Shown: positions 1 through 8,673 of the stretch, one piece after another
Layout of the letters: every line of letters begins with the position of its first letter
How positions within the stretch are numbered: position 1 is the stretch's first letter
Assembly (NCBI RefSeq): GCF_002067275.1
Contig: NZ_MVQX01000087.1
Location: 1-64,000, forward strand
DNA length: 64,000 nucleotides
Source of the DNA: Methanomethylovorans sp. PtaU1.Bin093
GTDB taxonomy: Archaea; Halobacteriota; Methanosarcinia; Methanosarcinales; Methanosarcinaceae
Direction: 5' to 3'
Position numbers and translations under genes: made by a program
The notes under the pieces: model-generated
Told to the model about the DNA's origin: nothing
Database searches by the model: none
The model's input: the letters and a program-made list of their open reading frames with translations, nothing else

Positions 1-65
1 CTGTCCACGTTCCGTACTGTACTTAAGTGCGCGAGCCTTTGGGAACTTCGGATCGCTGCTATGCT
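1..65 (+). rRNA. rrf: 5S ribosomal RNA, 3' part only (cut by window start)
   Basis: The first bases match the 3' half of an archaeal 5S rRNA: the GTACT ... AGTGCGCGAGCC helix followed by GGGAA and the GGATCGCTGC segment that closes the molecule. The 5' half lies outside the window, so the exact 3' end (given as about 65) is estimated. No tRNA or protein gene follows immediately. A T-rich stretch including eight consecutive T near 173-181 could serve as the transcription end of an rRNA operon. Confidence 0.78.
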
Positions 66-294
66 CACTCTATGATTTAAATACTCATTCTTACAGCTAC
101 TTATTCTCTACTAGTGGCCACTGTATTTTTTATCTGATCCTGTTCTTCGATAGCAGTGATGGATCTATGTTTCTTTTTTTTATGATAGTAAACTAACTAT
201 AATTTGCTGTTTTATTTCTGCGGCAATTATTGGTCTATTGTCAAAGTTTTTGCTGAGGCAACATACATATATCTTTACTTTTATCTACCCCCTC
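66..294. other. AT-rich spacer between 5S rRNA and tgtA
   Basis: This spacer holds several T runs (near 125-131 and 173-181), suitable for ending transcription of the rRNA gene, and an AT-rich stretch near 190-205 that may carry the tgtA promoter. No open reading frame or RNA gene is supported here. Confidence 0.5.
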
Positions 295-1743
295 ATGACA
301 TCCAGATTCGAGATATTACATAAGGATGCTGCAGGGCGCATAGGTAGACTCACCACTGCCCATGGTGTAGTGGAAACTCCTACTGTTATGCCTGTTATCA
401 ATCCCAATATCCAGACCATTAAGCCTTCAGAAATGCGAGATTTCGGGGCTCAAATGCTCATCACTAATTCTTATATCATCTATCGCAAGGAAGAGCTGCG
501 CGAGAAAGCTCTTAAGGATGGCCTGCATTCCCTGCTGGATTTCGATGGTCCTATTATGACAGATTCGGGCTCCTTCCAATTATCAGTGTATGGTGAGGTA
601 GAGGTGAGCAACGCTCAAATTGTGGAGTTCCAGCAGAAGATTGGCTCGGATATAGTTGTTCCTCTGGATATTCCCACCCCTCCTAATGTAACAAGAGAGC
701 AGGCAGAAGCTGAACTTGAAACTACCATCCAACGCCTTAAGGCAGCTAGAGAGCTGGCCAATGGTGACATGTTAATCGCTGGCCCTGTCCAAGGTTCAAG
801 TTATCTGGACCTGCGTGAACAATGTGCACATACTCTCTCAGAAGTGGGCTTTGACTTATATCCATTTGGAGCGGTCGTACCTCTCATGGAAACATACCGC
901 TATGCAGATTTGGTTGATGTCATCATTGCTGCCAAAAAAGGATTGGACCCTTCTGCTCCCGTTCATCTGTTTGGCGCAGGTCATCCCATGATGTTCGCAC
1001 TTGCAGTATCTCTTGGATGCGATCTGTTCGATTCAGCAGCTTATGCCCTTTATGCTAAGGACAGGAGATATATCACTACTACAGGCACATATCATCTGGA
1101 CCAGCTTCAATATCTTCCATGTTCCTGTCCTGTATGTGTCTCTCATACGGCAGAACAACTCAAAAAAGCATCTAATTGTCAGGACCTTCTAGCCCGGCAT
1201 AATCTTTATGTAACTTTTGAAGAAATGCGCTATGTGAAACAATCCATTAAAGAAGGTAACTTGCTGGAACTTGTTGAACAAAGATGCCGTGCGCATCCAA
1301 GATTGCTTTCAGCCTTGAAGCAGATGTATAAGTATTCCGATTGGCTGGAAATGCACGATCCTGCATCCAAATCCACATTTTTTTACTGTGGACCTGAATC
1401 ATCCAAGCGTCCTGAAGTTCTGAGATTCTCCCGCAGGTTAGGCCGTTTCTCACTTAAAGGTAAAGCTTTGATCAGAGCTTCACCTACACGTATCGACTCT
1501 GAGTTCGATCATGTGCTCATATTCAGACCGCCATTTGGTGCATTTCCTCAGGAGCTCTCTGAGATCTACCCGTTCAATACCGAATCAGTTCACATTCCTG
1601 ACTATGAATCCCTTGAAGAAGCATATATGAATGTCCTTGAACTTATTGGACTAAATCCTCATGTAGAATTCACTTTCATGATCGCAGAAAGGTTTGATCA
1701 TCCCCTCGTAGAGGAATTGAAACAGGTAGCAACTATTATCTAA
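295..1743 (+). CDS. tgtA: archaeal tRNA-guanine(15) transglycosylase (TgtA)
   Basis: TgtA exchanges guanine-15 in the D-loop of tRNA for preQ0, the first tRNA step of archaeosine synthesis. Visible family features are the TDSGSFQ motif with the catalytic aspartate near residue 90, the second active-site aspartate in LFDSAAY, and the zinc site CSCPVC plus a downstream His. At 482 residues with a long region after the zinc site it fits the euryarchaeal form. A TTG 19 codons upstream (238) opens the frame, but conserved sequence begins at MTSRFEI, so the ATG at 295 is preferred. RaSEA, a later enzyme of the same pathway, is encoded at 51999-53039; ArcS is not in the window. Confidence 0.95.
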   Translation: MTSRFEILHKDAAGRIGRLTTAHGVVETPTVMPVINPNIQTIKPSEMRDFGAQMLITNSYIIYRKEELREKALKDGLHSLLDFDGPIMTDSGSFQLSVYGEVEVSNAQIVEFQQKIGSDIVVPLDIPTPPNVTREQAEAELETTIQRLKAARELANGDMLIAGPVQGSSYLDLREQCAHTLSEVGFDLYPFGAVVPLMETYRYADLVDVIIAAKKGLDPSAPVHLFGAGHPMMFALAVSLGCDLFDSAAYALYAKDRRYITTTGTYHLDQLQYLPCSCPVCVSHTAEQLKKASNCQDLLARHNLYVTFEEMRYVKQSIKEGNLLELVEQRCRAHPRLLSALKQMYKYSDWLEMHDPASKSTFFYCGPESSKRPEVLRFSRRLGRFSLKGKALIRASPTRIDSEFDHVLIFRPPFGAFPQELSEIYPFNTESVHIPDYESLEEAYMNVLELIGLNPHVEFTFMIAERFDHPLVEELKQVATII

Positions 1744-1803
1744 TATTCTCATTAACTAAAAATAGTAAGGATTTCCAAAAAAGTTCTTGTTGCGGTGATT
1801 TAA

Positions 1804-2748
1804 TTGGTTTCAATCTCAGATTCAAAGACTACCCATCCTTTCATTGAATTACTAAGACCGGAAATTGCAGATATGGACCTTGCCTTGCCGGCAGCAAGTG
1901 CATTACTGGCTTCCTATCTGGCAACAGGTTCTCTGCCTCCCCTTTTCCCATTTATCATTGCAGTAATAGGAGGCTACGCAGCCATTACGAGCTCCTACGT
2001 GTATAATGACTGCTGTGATGTGGATATTGATTCTATAAACCTTCCAAATAGGCCCCTTCCATCCAGACAACTCAGTAAACAAAAGGCTCTGAAATACGCC
2101 ATATTTCTGGGAGTGATAGCATCAGCAGCTGCATTGATCCTCAATCCAGAATCATTCGTTGTGCTCATTGTAGCAGTGCTAACAATCAGCATATATTCAA
2201 GTGTGGCCAAAAGGACCACTTTCCTAAGTTTCATTCCCGTAGGCATAGCTTATGGACTTGTACCTATTGGTGTATGGCTGGCCTTTGATCCCGCAGGGAT
2301 ACTTAAACATCCTGATAATGGTGCTATTTTACCTCTTCCTGCTATTTTCCTGGGTCTCATGATGTGTTTCACTGACTGGGGCTTCACGCTCTCTGGTGTG
2401 GCAAGGGATGTAGAAGGAGACCGTGCCCGTGGTGCACCAACTTTTCCTGTAACATTCGGTGTGCCTGCTACATCCAGATTCGTGACGGTCATGTGGATCG
2501 TAGGGGTTTTTGCCTCCATTGCAATAGGCATCACTGCCCATCTTGGGCCAGTGTTTTTTACTGGTGCCATTCTTGCGGGTATATGGATGTTGTCACAATC
2601 ATTTGATTTCATCAAGAACCCCACTCCTCAAAGAGGTGGACGTCTCTTCCTTCAGGGTTCACGTTACAGAGGCATCATGTTCGGTTCACTTATAGTTGAT
2701 GTACTACTACTGGTATTATCAGCCACTTACGCTTCAATAATATGGTAA
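1804..2748 (+). CDS. UbiA-family polyprenyltransferase
   Basis: An integral membrane prenyltransferase of the UbiA superfamily, 314 residues with about eight hydrophobic segments. The magnesium-diphosphate motif NDxxDxxxD is visible as YNDCCDVDID near residue 74, and a second acidic motif (ARDVEGDRARG) lies near residue 198. The family attaches isoprenoid chains to aromatic rings or to glycerol phosphate. The start is a TTG preceded by a GGTGAT ribosome site. It is followed after 4 bases by a geranylgeranyl-reductase-like flavoprotein and then a radical SAM gene, suggesting one prenyl-lipid pathway. It might be DGGGP synthase, but the linked radical SAM gene argues for a more specialised substrate. 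Substrate unknown. Confidence 0.88.
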   Translation: MVSISDSKTTHPFIELLRPEIADMDLALPAASALLASYLATGSLPPLFPFIIAVIGGYAAITSSYVYNDCCDVDIDSINLPNRPLPSRQLSKQKALKYAIFLGVIASAAALILNPESFVVLIVAVLTISIYSSVAKRTTFLSFIPVGIAYGLVPIGVWLAFDPAGILKHPDNGAILPLPAIFLGLMMCFTDWGFTLSGVARDVEGDRARGAPTFPVTFGVPATSRFVTVMWIVGVFASIAIGITAHLGPVFFTGAILAGIWMLSQSFDFIKNPTPQRGGRLFLQGSRYRGIMFGSLIVDVLLLVLSATYASIIW

Positions 2749-2752
2749 GGTA

Positions 2753-3916
2753 ATGATCATGGATGCAGATATTGTAGTAATCGGTGCATCTCCGGCAGGT
2801 CTCATGGCTGCCCGCAATGCCGCATTAAAGGGTACAAATGTAATTCTGATCGACAGGAAAGAGGCAATCGGCAATCCTACTCATCCTGCAAACACTTTCT
2901 TTAAAGGGATGTTCGACAAGACGGGTGAAACCGTTGACCAGAGCTATGTGATAAAGAATCTCAAAGGTGCACATATAGTAGCTCCTTCCGGTGGTGAGGT
3001 TGCTGTAGAAAGCCCGGCGTATTTCCTAGATCGCAGGAAGTTCGATGAATACTATGCACAGCAGGTGCTTAAGGCAGGAGTTGACATTCGCACAGGAGTA
3101 GAATCTTTAAATGTTATCCGTAATGAAGGCATCTTTTCCATAAGTACCAATGAAGGAATGCTGAAGTCTAAGATTGTCATAATCTCAGATGGTATAAATT
3201 CCAGAATTGCAGGGCTTCTGGGTATGAAACCCATCAAATATCCTCGTGATATAGCATGGTCTATGGAAGCCGAGGTGGAGGCTCCGGGTCTGGGAGAACC
3301 TGACATGTTCGAATATTATGTAGGAAACCATGCTCCTGGATGGAAATCAACATATTCACCATGTGGCGGTGATCGCGCAACTCTGGGAGTATATGTACGC
3401 AGGCATGGTACAGATGTCTCATCTTTCTTTGATACATGGGTGGAGCGTTTCAAGAAGATCAAGGGCTTGGAAGAACTGTCCTTTATTAAAAAGTCAGTGG
3501 GTGGAGATCCCATAGCTGCCATTCCCGGAGATATAGTAGGTGAAGGAGTTATGGTCACTGGAGGCTCTGCTGCCCAGTCAGGCATAGGATATGGGATGCA
3601 TGCTGGTCAAATGTGCGGTGACGTGGCAGCAGATGCCATTGCAAAGAATGATGTTTCTGCCAGGTTCCTGTCAGAGTACAGAAAACGCTGGAACCAGGAA
3701 TATAGAAATGAGTACTATATGGGTCGTATCGCCCTTGAGACCCTGCGTAAGATGACAGATAAGGAAATAGATGCTATGATGCAGGTATTTGAAGGTGAGG
3801 ACCTTTCTTTCATTCAAGGTACGCCCTTAAATAAGGCAATACATGCAGCTATGTTCATGCTCAGGAAAAAGCCATCTTCATTGCTTGCCTACAGGGCAGC
3901 ATTGAGAAGGAAGTGA
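2753..3916 (+). CDS. geranylgeranyl reductase family FAD-dependent oxidoreductase
   Basis: A 387-residue flavoprotein with an N-terminal dinucleotide-binding motif (IGASPAGLMAARNA) and a second FAD-contacting region, VTGGSAAQSGIGYGMHAG, near residue 270, typical of the geranylgeranyl reductase/p-hydroxybenzoate-hydroxylase group. Known archaeal relatives saturate prenyl chains of ether lipids. It sits 4 bases after the UbiA gene, with the GGT of its ribosome site against the upstream stop codon, and 3 bases before the radical SAM gene. An alternative start lies two codons in, at 2759. It may reduce the prenyl tail or oxidise or hydroxylate a ring; the sequence does not decide. Confidence 0.87.
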   Translation: MIMDADIVVIGASPAGLMAARNAALKGTNVILIDRKEAIGNPTHPANTFFKGMFDKTGETVDQSYVIKNLKGAHIVAPSGGEVAVESPAYFLDRRKFDEYYAQQVLKAGVDIRTGVESLNVIRNEGIFSISTNEGMLKSKIVIISDGINSRIAGLLGMKPIKYPRDIAWSMEAEVEAPGLGEPDMFEYYVGNHAPGWKSTYSPCGGDRATLGVYVRRHGTDVSSFFDTWVERFKKIKGLEELSFIKKSVGGDPIAAIPGDIVGEGVMVTGGSAAQSGIGYGMHAGQMCGDVAADAIAKNDVSARFLSEYRKRWNQEYRNEYYMGRIALETLRKMTDKEIDAMMQVFEGEDLSFIQGTPLNKAIHAAMFMLRKKPSSLLAYRAALRRK

Positions 3917-3919
3917 ACA

Positions 3920-5083
3920 GTGGTTATGGATAAGTATTATTTTTACAGGAATCCCCTTTTCAAGGTCTATGCAACGGTCCAGAATGGTCTTGTTAAGATG
4001 GACACCGAAGGTTTAGTATCTCCTATTTTAAACTCGATGGTAAAAGACCTGATGCAGATGTTCGAAGGTACGAAACCTTCTTTAGTGGAGGCTGATAGGC
4101 TCATTTATTCCACGTGGATGCCTCCAATACCCAGCAAACCCTTTGATAGGCTGGTATCCAGCCAGATGGGTAATATGAGAGGTAAGTATATACCAGAGCA
4201 GCTGACCATTTCCATTACCGAGGATTGTCCCAATAAATGCCTTCACTGTGCATTGCCTGATACAAAGAATCGTGCAAAGCTGGAACCAAATGTTGTGAGA
4301 TCGATCATCGATCAGGCACAGGGGATGGGTACTACTTTAATTATATTTGATGGAGGAGAACCCTTACTTTATGCAGGTCTGGAAGAGCTGATATCTCATG
4401 TAGACCAGGAGCGTGCTATTCCCGGTCTGTTCACTTCTGGAGTTGGGCTAACTGTAGAAAGGGCACAAAGCCTTAAAGAGGCTGGCCTGTACATGCTTAG
4501 TGTGAGCCTGGACAGTGCACATGAAGATGGTCATGACCTTATGCGTGGCCGTTCCGGTGTCTTCAGAGATGCCATGTCAGCAATACGTAACGGAGTAGAG
4601 GCTGGTCTGTTTGTGAATATCTATGTGGTCATCTCTCCGAGGAACATACATGAACTGGACGATTTCTATCAATTGGCTCGCGAAACAGGTGTACATGAGA
4701 TCTCCTTCTTTGAGATAGTTCCCACTGGCAGATGGCTTGATCATACGAATGAAGTGCTCTCTGCCGCAGACCGTAAAAAATTCGATGAGTTTATATCCCG
4801 TGCATCTGTGAGTGAGGGCCCACGTATATTTCCAATACCACATGTTGTAGGAAAAATGGGTTGTTTTGCCGGGCGAAAATGGCTGCATATAACACCCGAA
4901 GGGAACGTATGGCCATGTTCCTGCCTGCCTTTAAGTTATGGCAATATACATAATGATAGCCTTAAAACCATATGGAAAAATATCACTGAAGACCCCACCT
5001 TCACAGGTGGTAAATGCTTGATGCGCAATTCCGAATTCAGACGTATCCGTCTGGGTTTAAATGATCAAAAAGAACAAAATTGA
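3920..5083 (+). CDS. radical SAM protein with SPASM-like C-terminus
   Basis: A 387-residue radical SAM enzyme. The 4Fe-4S motif is CPNKCLHC (CxxxCxxC) near residue 109, followed by the SAM-binding motif FDGGEPLLY. The C-terminal part has CFAGRKWLHITPEGNVWPCSC and GNIHNDSLKTIW, which is the pattern of a SPASM domain carrying auxiliary iron-sulfur clusters. About 100 residues precede the radical SAM core. Relatives include AhbC/AhbD haem enzymes and peptide-modifying maturases, but no precursor peptide is next to it. GTG start 3 bases after the flavoprotein stop; the third codon ATG (3926) is an alternative. Substrate unknown; context points to a prenylated small molecule. Confidence 0.88.
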   Translation: MVMDKYYFYRNPLFKVYATVQNGLVKMDTEGLVSPILNSMVKDLMQMFEGTKPSLVEADRLIYSTWMPPIPSKPFDRLVSSQMGNMRGKYIPEQLTISITEDCPNKCLHCALPDTKNRAKLEPNVVRSIIDQAQGMGTTLIIFDGGEPLLYAGLEELISHVDQERAIPGLFTSGVGLTVERAQSLKEAGLYMLSVSLDSAHEDGHDLMRGRSGVFRDAMSAIRNGVEAGLFVNIYVVISPRNIHELDDFYQLARETGVHEISFFEIVPTGRWLDHTNEVLSAADRKKFDEFISRASVSEGPRIFPIPHVVGKMGCFAGRKWLHITPEGNVWPCSCLPLSYGNIHNDSLKTIWKNITEDPTFTGGKCLMRNSEFRRIRLGLNDQKEQN

Positions 5084-5087
5084 AAGT

Positions 5088-5121
5088 TAAGGGTGAGAAC
5101 ACCCTTATTAGCTTCTTTTTT
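5088..5121. terminator. hairpin terminator between convergent genes
   Basis: An 8-bp perfect stem, TAAGGGTG / CACCCTTA, with an AGAA loop (5088-5107) is followed by a seven-T run. It lies just after the radical SAM stop and abuts the stop of the convergent coiled-coil gene, so it can end the plus-strand operon. Confidence 0.7.
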
Positions 5122-5977
5122 ATAACAGTCCAGATCTCTGAAGCGCCATGAGATTTTCTGTAGTGAGCTTTTCTCCGGCCTTGAACTTATCAAAGATGTC
5201 TTCGGCATCCTTACGCATATCGGCCTTGGATACTTCTCTTCTGCCCTCGGTTTCTCCCTTCTTGAGCTTGCGGACCTCTTTATCAATGTCCCTTATCTCT
5301 TTCTGGGCAGCGATGAACTTCTTGTGTTTCTCATCTGCACTTTCCTGGAACTTTACGAATTCCTTGTGAGCGGCATCGGATTCTGCACGTATCTTATCAG
5401 CTTCTTTAAAGGTGGCTATCATAAGATCATGATATTCCTGCGCCTTCTGTGCATACTCGGACAGCAATGTGTGCTCCTTTGAAGCCTCGTCCCTTATATC
5501 CTGTGCTTTTGTGAGCAGTTCCTTTAGTTCCTGATTGCTTTCAAGCTGCTGCTTTTTTGCATTATACATCTTGCGTAGCTCAGTGATCTTGTTTACAAGT
5601 TCTCTTTCCTTACTTGTGCTCAGGACTTCTGTCTGCTGTGCAAATTCCAGACGATCGATATCTTTACGGATGTCCTTGATGGATGGGCCTGTAAGGTTAT
5701 TCTCTCCGCGTATAGTGTCTATCTGGGCATAGATCTCATTGGCCTTGTTGTTGATCTCATCCCTAAGGTCCTTGTGCTCTTTAACCTTCACATTGTTCTC
5801 ATCACGAAGGTTTTTATAGTTCTGAGCCTCATTGATAAGGTCTTTTGTCTTCTTGTTGAGCTCATTGCGTTTTGCAGCAAGCTTGCTTGCCTCGGCATTG
5901 AGTTCGTTGCGCTGTGTCTTGTATTCCTCGGACAGTCTTTTCAGTTCTGTCTTCTTCTCGTTCAGTTCTTTCAACAT
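5120..5977 (-). CDS. archaeal coiled-coil protein (COG1340-type)
   Basis: A 285-residue, highly charged protein that is almost entirely coiled coil: long heptad-like stretches rich in Glu, Lys, Leu and Arg, with recurring EL-N-K-x-R-D-E-N patterns. No signal peptide, membrane segment or catalytic motif is visible. It resembles the archaeal coiled-coil family COG1340, of unknown function. It begins 40 bases after the serB stop on the same strand, so the two genes are probably co-transcribed. Confidence 0.85.
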   Translation of the reverse strand: MLKELNEKKTELKRLSEEYKTQRNELNAEASKLAAKRNELNKKTKDLINEAQNYKNLRDENNVKVKEHKDLRDEINNKANEIYAQIDTIRGENNLTGPSIKDIRKDIDRLEFAQQTEVLSTSKERELVNKITELRKMYNAKKQQLESNQELKELLTKAQDIRDEASKEHTLLSEYAQKAQEYHDLMIATFKEADKIRAESDAAHKEFVKFQESADEKHKKFIAAQKEIRDIDKEVRKLKKGETEGRREVSKADMRKDAEDIFDKFKAGEKLTTENLMALQRSGLL

Positions 5978-6017
5978 CGCTTGTTAATCCTCCCTCTCCG
6001 GCATTGAAGCCGGCATT

Positions 6018-6728
6018 TCATGCATTTCTAATGCACGATACACACCGCTGATCCAGATCGAAAGATTCGATAACTGGAATCACAGCTTTGAGGTTCTTCT
6101 CTATTATCACAACATCTGCATGTTGTCGTAGTATTGGTTTAGAATTGAATGCTATAGCATATCTTGCTCTTTTGAAGATACATATATCATTCGCTCCGTC
6201 ACCCACGACTATGCAATCTTCAGGTGCGATCCCGTGCTGAGCTGCAATTTCTTCAAGCACCAGTTCCTTTGAGTTCTGTGCAGTAAGAGATCCTATCACT
6301 TCACCCGTGATGATGCCATCTTTTACGATCAGTTCATTGGATACTACGTGGTCGATACCAAGTAGTTTTCCCACTCTTTCCGAAGATAGTGTGAATCCCC
6401 CGGATACCATTGCAGTTGTATATCCTCTGGATCTCACGAAACTGACCAGTTCTTTGGCACCTGGCATCAGAGGCATCTTTTCCAGAGCCTTTATTGCATC
6501 TTCTAACTTCAATCCATTTAGAAGTCTTACCCTTTCAGTAAGTGCCTGGAAGAAATTTATTTCTCCTCTCATTGCTCTTTCGGTTATTGCTGATACCTCT
6601 TGGCCAACTCCCGCCGCCTTAGCAAGCTCATCGATAGTTTCAGCATCGATCAACGTGCTGTCCATATCAAAAACTATCAGTTTCTTACTACTATTACTTC
6701 TCTCAGAAAGATCACTTATATAACTCAC
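6018..6728 (-). CDS. serB: phosphoserine phosphatase
   Basis: A HAD-superfamily phosphatase that makes serine from O-phosphoserine. Motif I is FDMDSTLIDAE near residue 20 (nucleophilic Asp and acid/base Asp), motif II is the VSGGFT serine, and motif III is GDGANDICIFK with the metal-binding aspartates. The 236-residue length fits SerB. The C-terminal tail has two cysteines (QRCVSCIRN). It is upstream of the coiled-coil gene on the same strand and divergent from mtd. Confidence 0.93.
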   Translation of the reverse strand: MSYISDLSERSNSSKKLIVFDMDSTLIDAETIDELAKAAGVGQEVSAITERAMRGEINFFQALTERVRLLNGLKLEDAIKALEKMPLMPGAKELVSFVRSRGYTTAMVSGGFTLSSERVGKLLGIDHVVSNELIVKDGIITGEVIGSLTAQNSKELVLEEIAAQHGIAPEDCIVVGDGANDICIFKRARYAIAFNSKPILRQHADVVIIEKNLKAVIPVIESFDLDQRCVSCIRNA

Positions 6729-6878
6729 TTGATCAACCTAGGATTAAAGATTGTAAATGGGGCTTATGGAACAGGCTGATGTGAAATAAATGACATTGCT
6801 TTTAACCTTTTCGGATAGATCCCTGTAAGCTGCTATAAGCTCCTGATAACCCTGCTTAGGGGTATTTTGCTTTCCAAA

Positions 6879-6890
6879 AGTAATATATGC
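6879..6890 (+). promoter_or_regulatory. TATA box of mtd
   Basis: An archaeal TATA-like element, AGTAATATATGC, lies about 35-45 bases before the mtd ATG, giving a predicted start of transcription near 6910 and a leader of roughly a dozen bases. This is inferred from base pattern only. Confidence 0.45.
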
Positions 6891-6922
6891 TACACTGCAC
6901 TATTGCTGTACTGTGATTTTAC

Positions 6923-7747
6923 ATGGCCAAGATTGGAATCATTAAGCTAGGTAACTTAGGTATGAGCCAGGTAGTGGACCTGGTCCAGGATGAGATCGCA
7001 GCAAGAGAAGGGATCACTGTTCGTGTATTTGGTACAGGTCCCAAGATGGGGAAAGATGAAGCAGCTGCAACAGCTGATCTCAAGAAAATGGAAGCAGATT
7101 TCTATGTTATGATCAGCCCCAACTCCAGTGCACCCGGCCCAACTGCAGCACGTGAACTTTACAAAGATGTTCCATGCATAATCATTTCAGATGGCCCGAC
7201 AAAGAAAGAGGACCGTGAGGCTCTTCAACAGGCAGGTTTCGGTTACATCATTATGACCGTAGACCCGCTCATCGGTGCAAAGACTGAGTTCCTTGATCCT
7301 GTGGAAATGGCCTCCTTCAACTCCGATGCAATGAAAGTCCTTTCAACATGCGGTGTTGTAAGGCTCATTCAGGAAGAACTGGACAAGGTCGCAGCCCAGG
7401 TAGATGCAGGAGAACCTATCCAGTTGCCTCACATTCTTGCAAAGCCAGAGGTATGTATCGAAAGAGCTCATTTCAACAACCCTTATGCAAAGGCAAAGGG
7501 TCTTGCAGCACTCCACATGGCTGACATGGTCGCAAAGATCAACTTCCCTGCATGCTTCATGATGAAGGAACTTGAACAGGTAGCTCTTACAACTGCAGCT
7601 GGTCACGAAATGATGAGGGCAGCAGCACAGCTTGCCATAGAGGCACGTGAAATAGAGAAAGCTAACGACAGCGTTTTCAGACAGCCTCACTCCAAGAAGG
7701 GAGGCAAGCAGTTCCAGAAGACAAAGCTGTATGAAAAACCCCAGTGA
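6923..7747 (+). CDS. mtd: F420-dependent methylenetetrahydromethanopterin dehydrogenase
   Basis: Mtd catalyses the reversible oxidation of methylene-H4MPT to methenyl-H4MPT with coenzyme F420, a central step of methanogenesis from CO2 and of methyl oxidation. The 274-residue protein is recognisable along its length: N-terminal MAKIGIIKLGNLGMSQVVDL, the SPNSSAPGPTAARELY segment, DGPTKKEDREAL and the C-terminal FRQPHSKKGGKQ. It is cytoplasmic and has no prosthetic group. A small membrane protein gene overlaps its stop codon by 4 bases. Confidence 0.97.
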   Translation: MAKIGIIKLGNLGMSQVVDLVQDEIAAREGITVRVFGTGPKMGKDEAAATADLKKMEADFYVMISPNSSAPGPTAARELYKDVPCIIISDGPTKKEDREALQQAGFGYIIMTVDPLIGAKTEFLDPVEMASFNSDAMKVLSTCGVVRLIQEELDKVAAQVDAGEPIQLPHILAKPEVCIERAHFNNPYAKAKGLAALHMADMVAKINFPACFMMKELEQVALTTAAGHEMMRAAAQLAIEAREIEKANDSVFRQPHSKKGGKQFQKTKLYEKPQ

Positions 7748-7977
7748 AGTACTCACAGGTACTTCCTTTTCTTTTTCTAACAGATCTTATGGACCTTATA
7801 ATCGTTTTTTTGGCTGCTATCATTATTTTTGTAGTCTTTGTTGCGATCACAGCATTTTTTCTCAAGTCTGCGCTGGACCTTCACAAAAGAACCATGGATG
7901 CAGTGGCATCTCATAATGCAAAGCATCAGGATGATCTAAAGTCAGAAGATAACGAAATAGAAGAAAAAAGCCAGTAA
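7744..7977 (+). CDS. small single-span membrane protein overlapping mtd
   Basis: A 77-residue frame that begins with a GTG overlapping the mtd stop (GTGA); an ATG at 7789 would give 62 residues starting MDLIIVFLAAII. It has one strong hydrophobic segment near the N-terminus, followed by a charged, acidic cytoplasmic-like tail (DDLKSEDNEIEEKSQ). The overlap indicates translational coupling with mtd. No family recognised. Both halves show ordinary codon use, which supports a real gene. Confidence 0.62.
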   Translation: MKYSQVLPFLFLTDLMDLIIVFLAAIIIFVVFVAITAFFLKSALDLHKRTMDAVASHNAKHQDDLKSEDNEIEEKSQ

Positions 7978-7991
7978 AGATATTCTGGCTT
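7968..7991. terminator. hairpin between convergent genes
   Basis: AAGCCAG (7968-7974) pairs with CTGGCTT (7985-7991) around a 10-base loop. The stem straddles the end of the plus-strand membrane-protein gene and the stop of the convergent gene, a likely two-way transcription end. Confidence 0.5.
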
Positions 7992-8574
7992 ATTGTCTCA
8001 CTCTTGGCATGGCAATGATCTCTCTTATCTGAGCATCGAAGAATCTTTGTGAATGTGCCGGCTTCATAACAACAGCTACATCTGCACCGTGGCCTGTACC
8101 TGCAATAGCAATAACCTCTGTTCCAGGGGTCACAGGGATCTTACCGGAGTCAGCTGCCATCATTGTTATTTCCACGACCACTTTGAACCCTTGGCCGAAC
8201 AATGACCTCAAAGTGTTCGATATCACGTCTATTCTGCTTGTTCCTCCCAGTTTGTTAGAGATCGCTCTCTCTATGCCTGAGAACAGGTGGGACTGCGTAA
8301 CAACCTCTACTCCCATATCCTGTAATTCCTTTAAAGCATCGGTTTCCATTTCCCATTTTCCATCTTCTTTGACCCCATACTGGTAGCTCACACAAACTAT
8401 CTTCAGCATTTTTCCTTTTGCAGCTTTTGCCATTTCCAGTGCTGTGTATCCGGTGGTGCTTGACACTACTATCTGCCTGATCCCCAGCTCTTCAGCCCTT
8501 TTGATAGCAGCATCAATGACCAGCTGTGTATTCTCCTTGCCTGTGCTTTCAAGGTACATTATTGGTTTTTCCAT
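7990..8574 (-). CDS. pyruvate kinase C-terminal-domain-like protein (COG1751 type)
   Basis: A 194-residue stand-alone protein resembling the C-terminal alpha/beta domain of pyruvate kinase, without the catalytic barrel. Recognisable segments are YLESTGKENTQLVIDAAI, VVSSTTGYTALEMAKA and GTEVIAIAGTGHGADVAVV; the last resembles the regulatory ligand-binding end of the kinase. The function in archaea is not established; a role in sensing a phosphorylated metabolite is only a guess. GGGTAAC precedes the ATG. Confidence 0.82.
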   Translation of the reverse strand: MEKPIMYLESTGKENTQLVIDAAIKRAEELGIRQIVVSSTTGYTALEMAKAAKGKMLKIVCVSYQYGVKEDGKWEMETDALKELQDMGVEVVTQSHLFSGIERAISNKLGGTSRIDVISNTLRSLFGQGFKVVVEITMMAADSGKIPVTPGTEVIAIAGTGHGADVAVVMKPAHSQRFFDAQIREIIAMPRVRQ

Positions 8575-8673
8575 GTTACCCTTCCTTAATTTTTATGAAC
8601 GATGCTCTTATCTATCATGATCAGTATAAAATATCAGCGATTAAATAAGTGTTAGGTAGAAACAGGTGATCTT

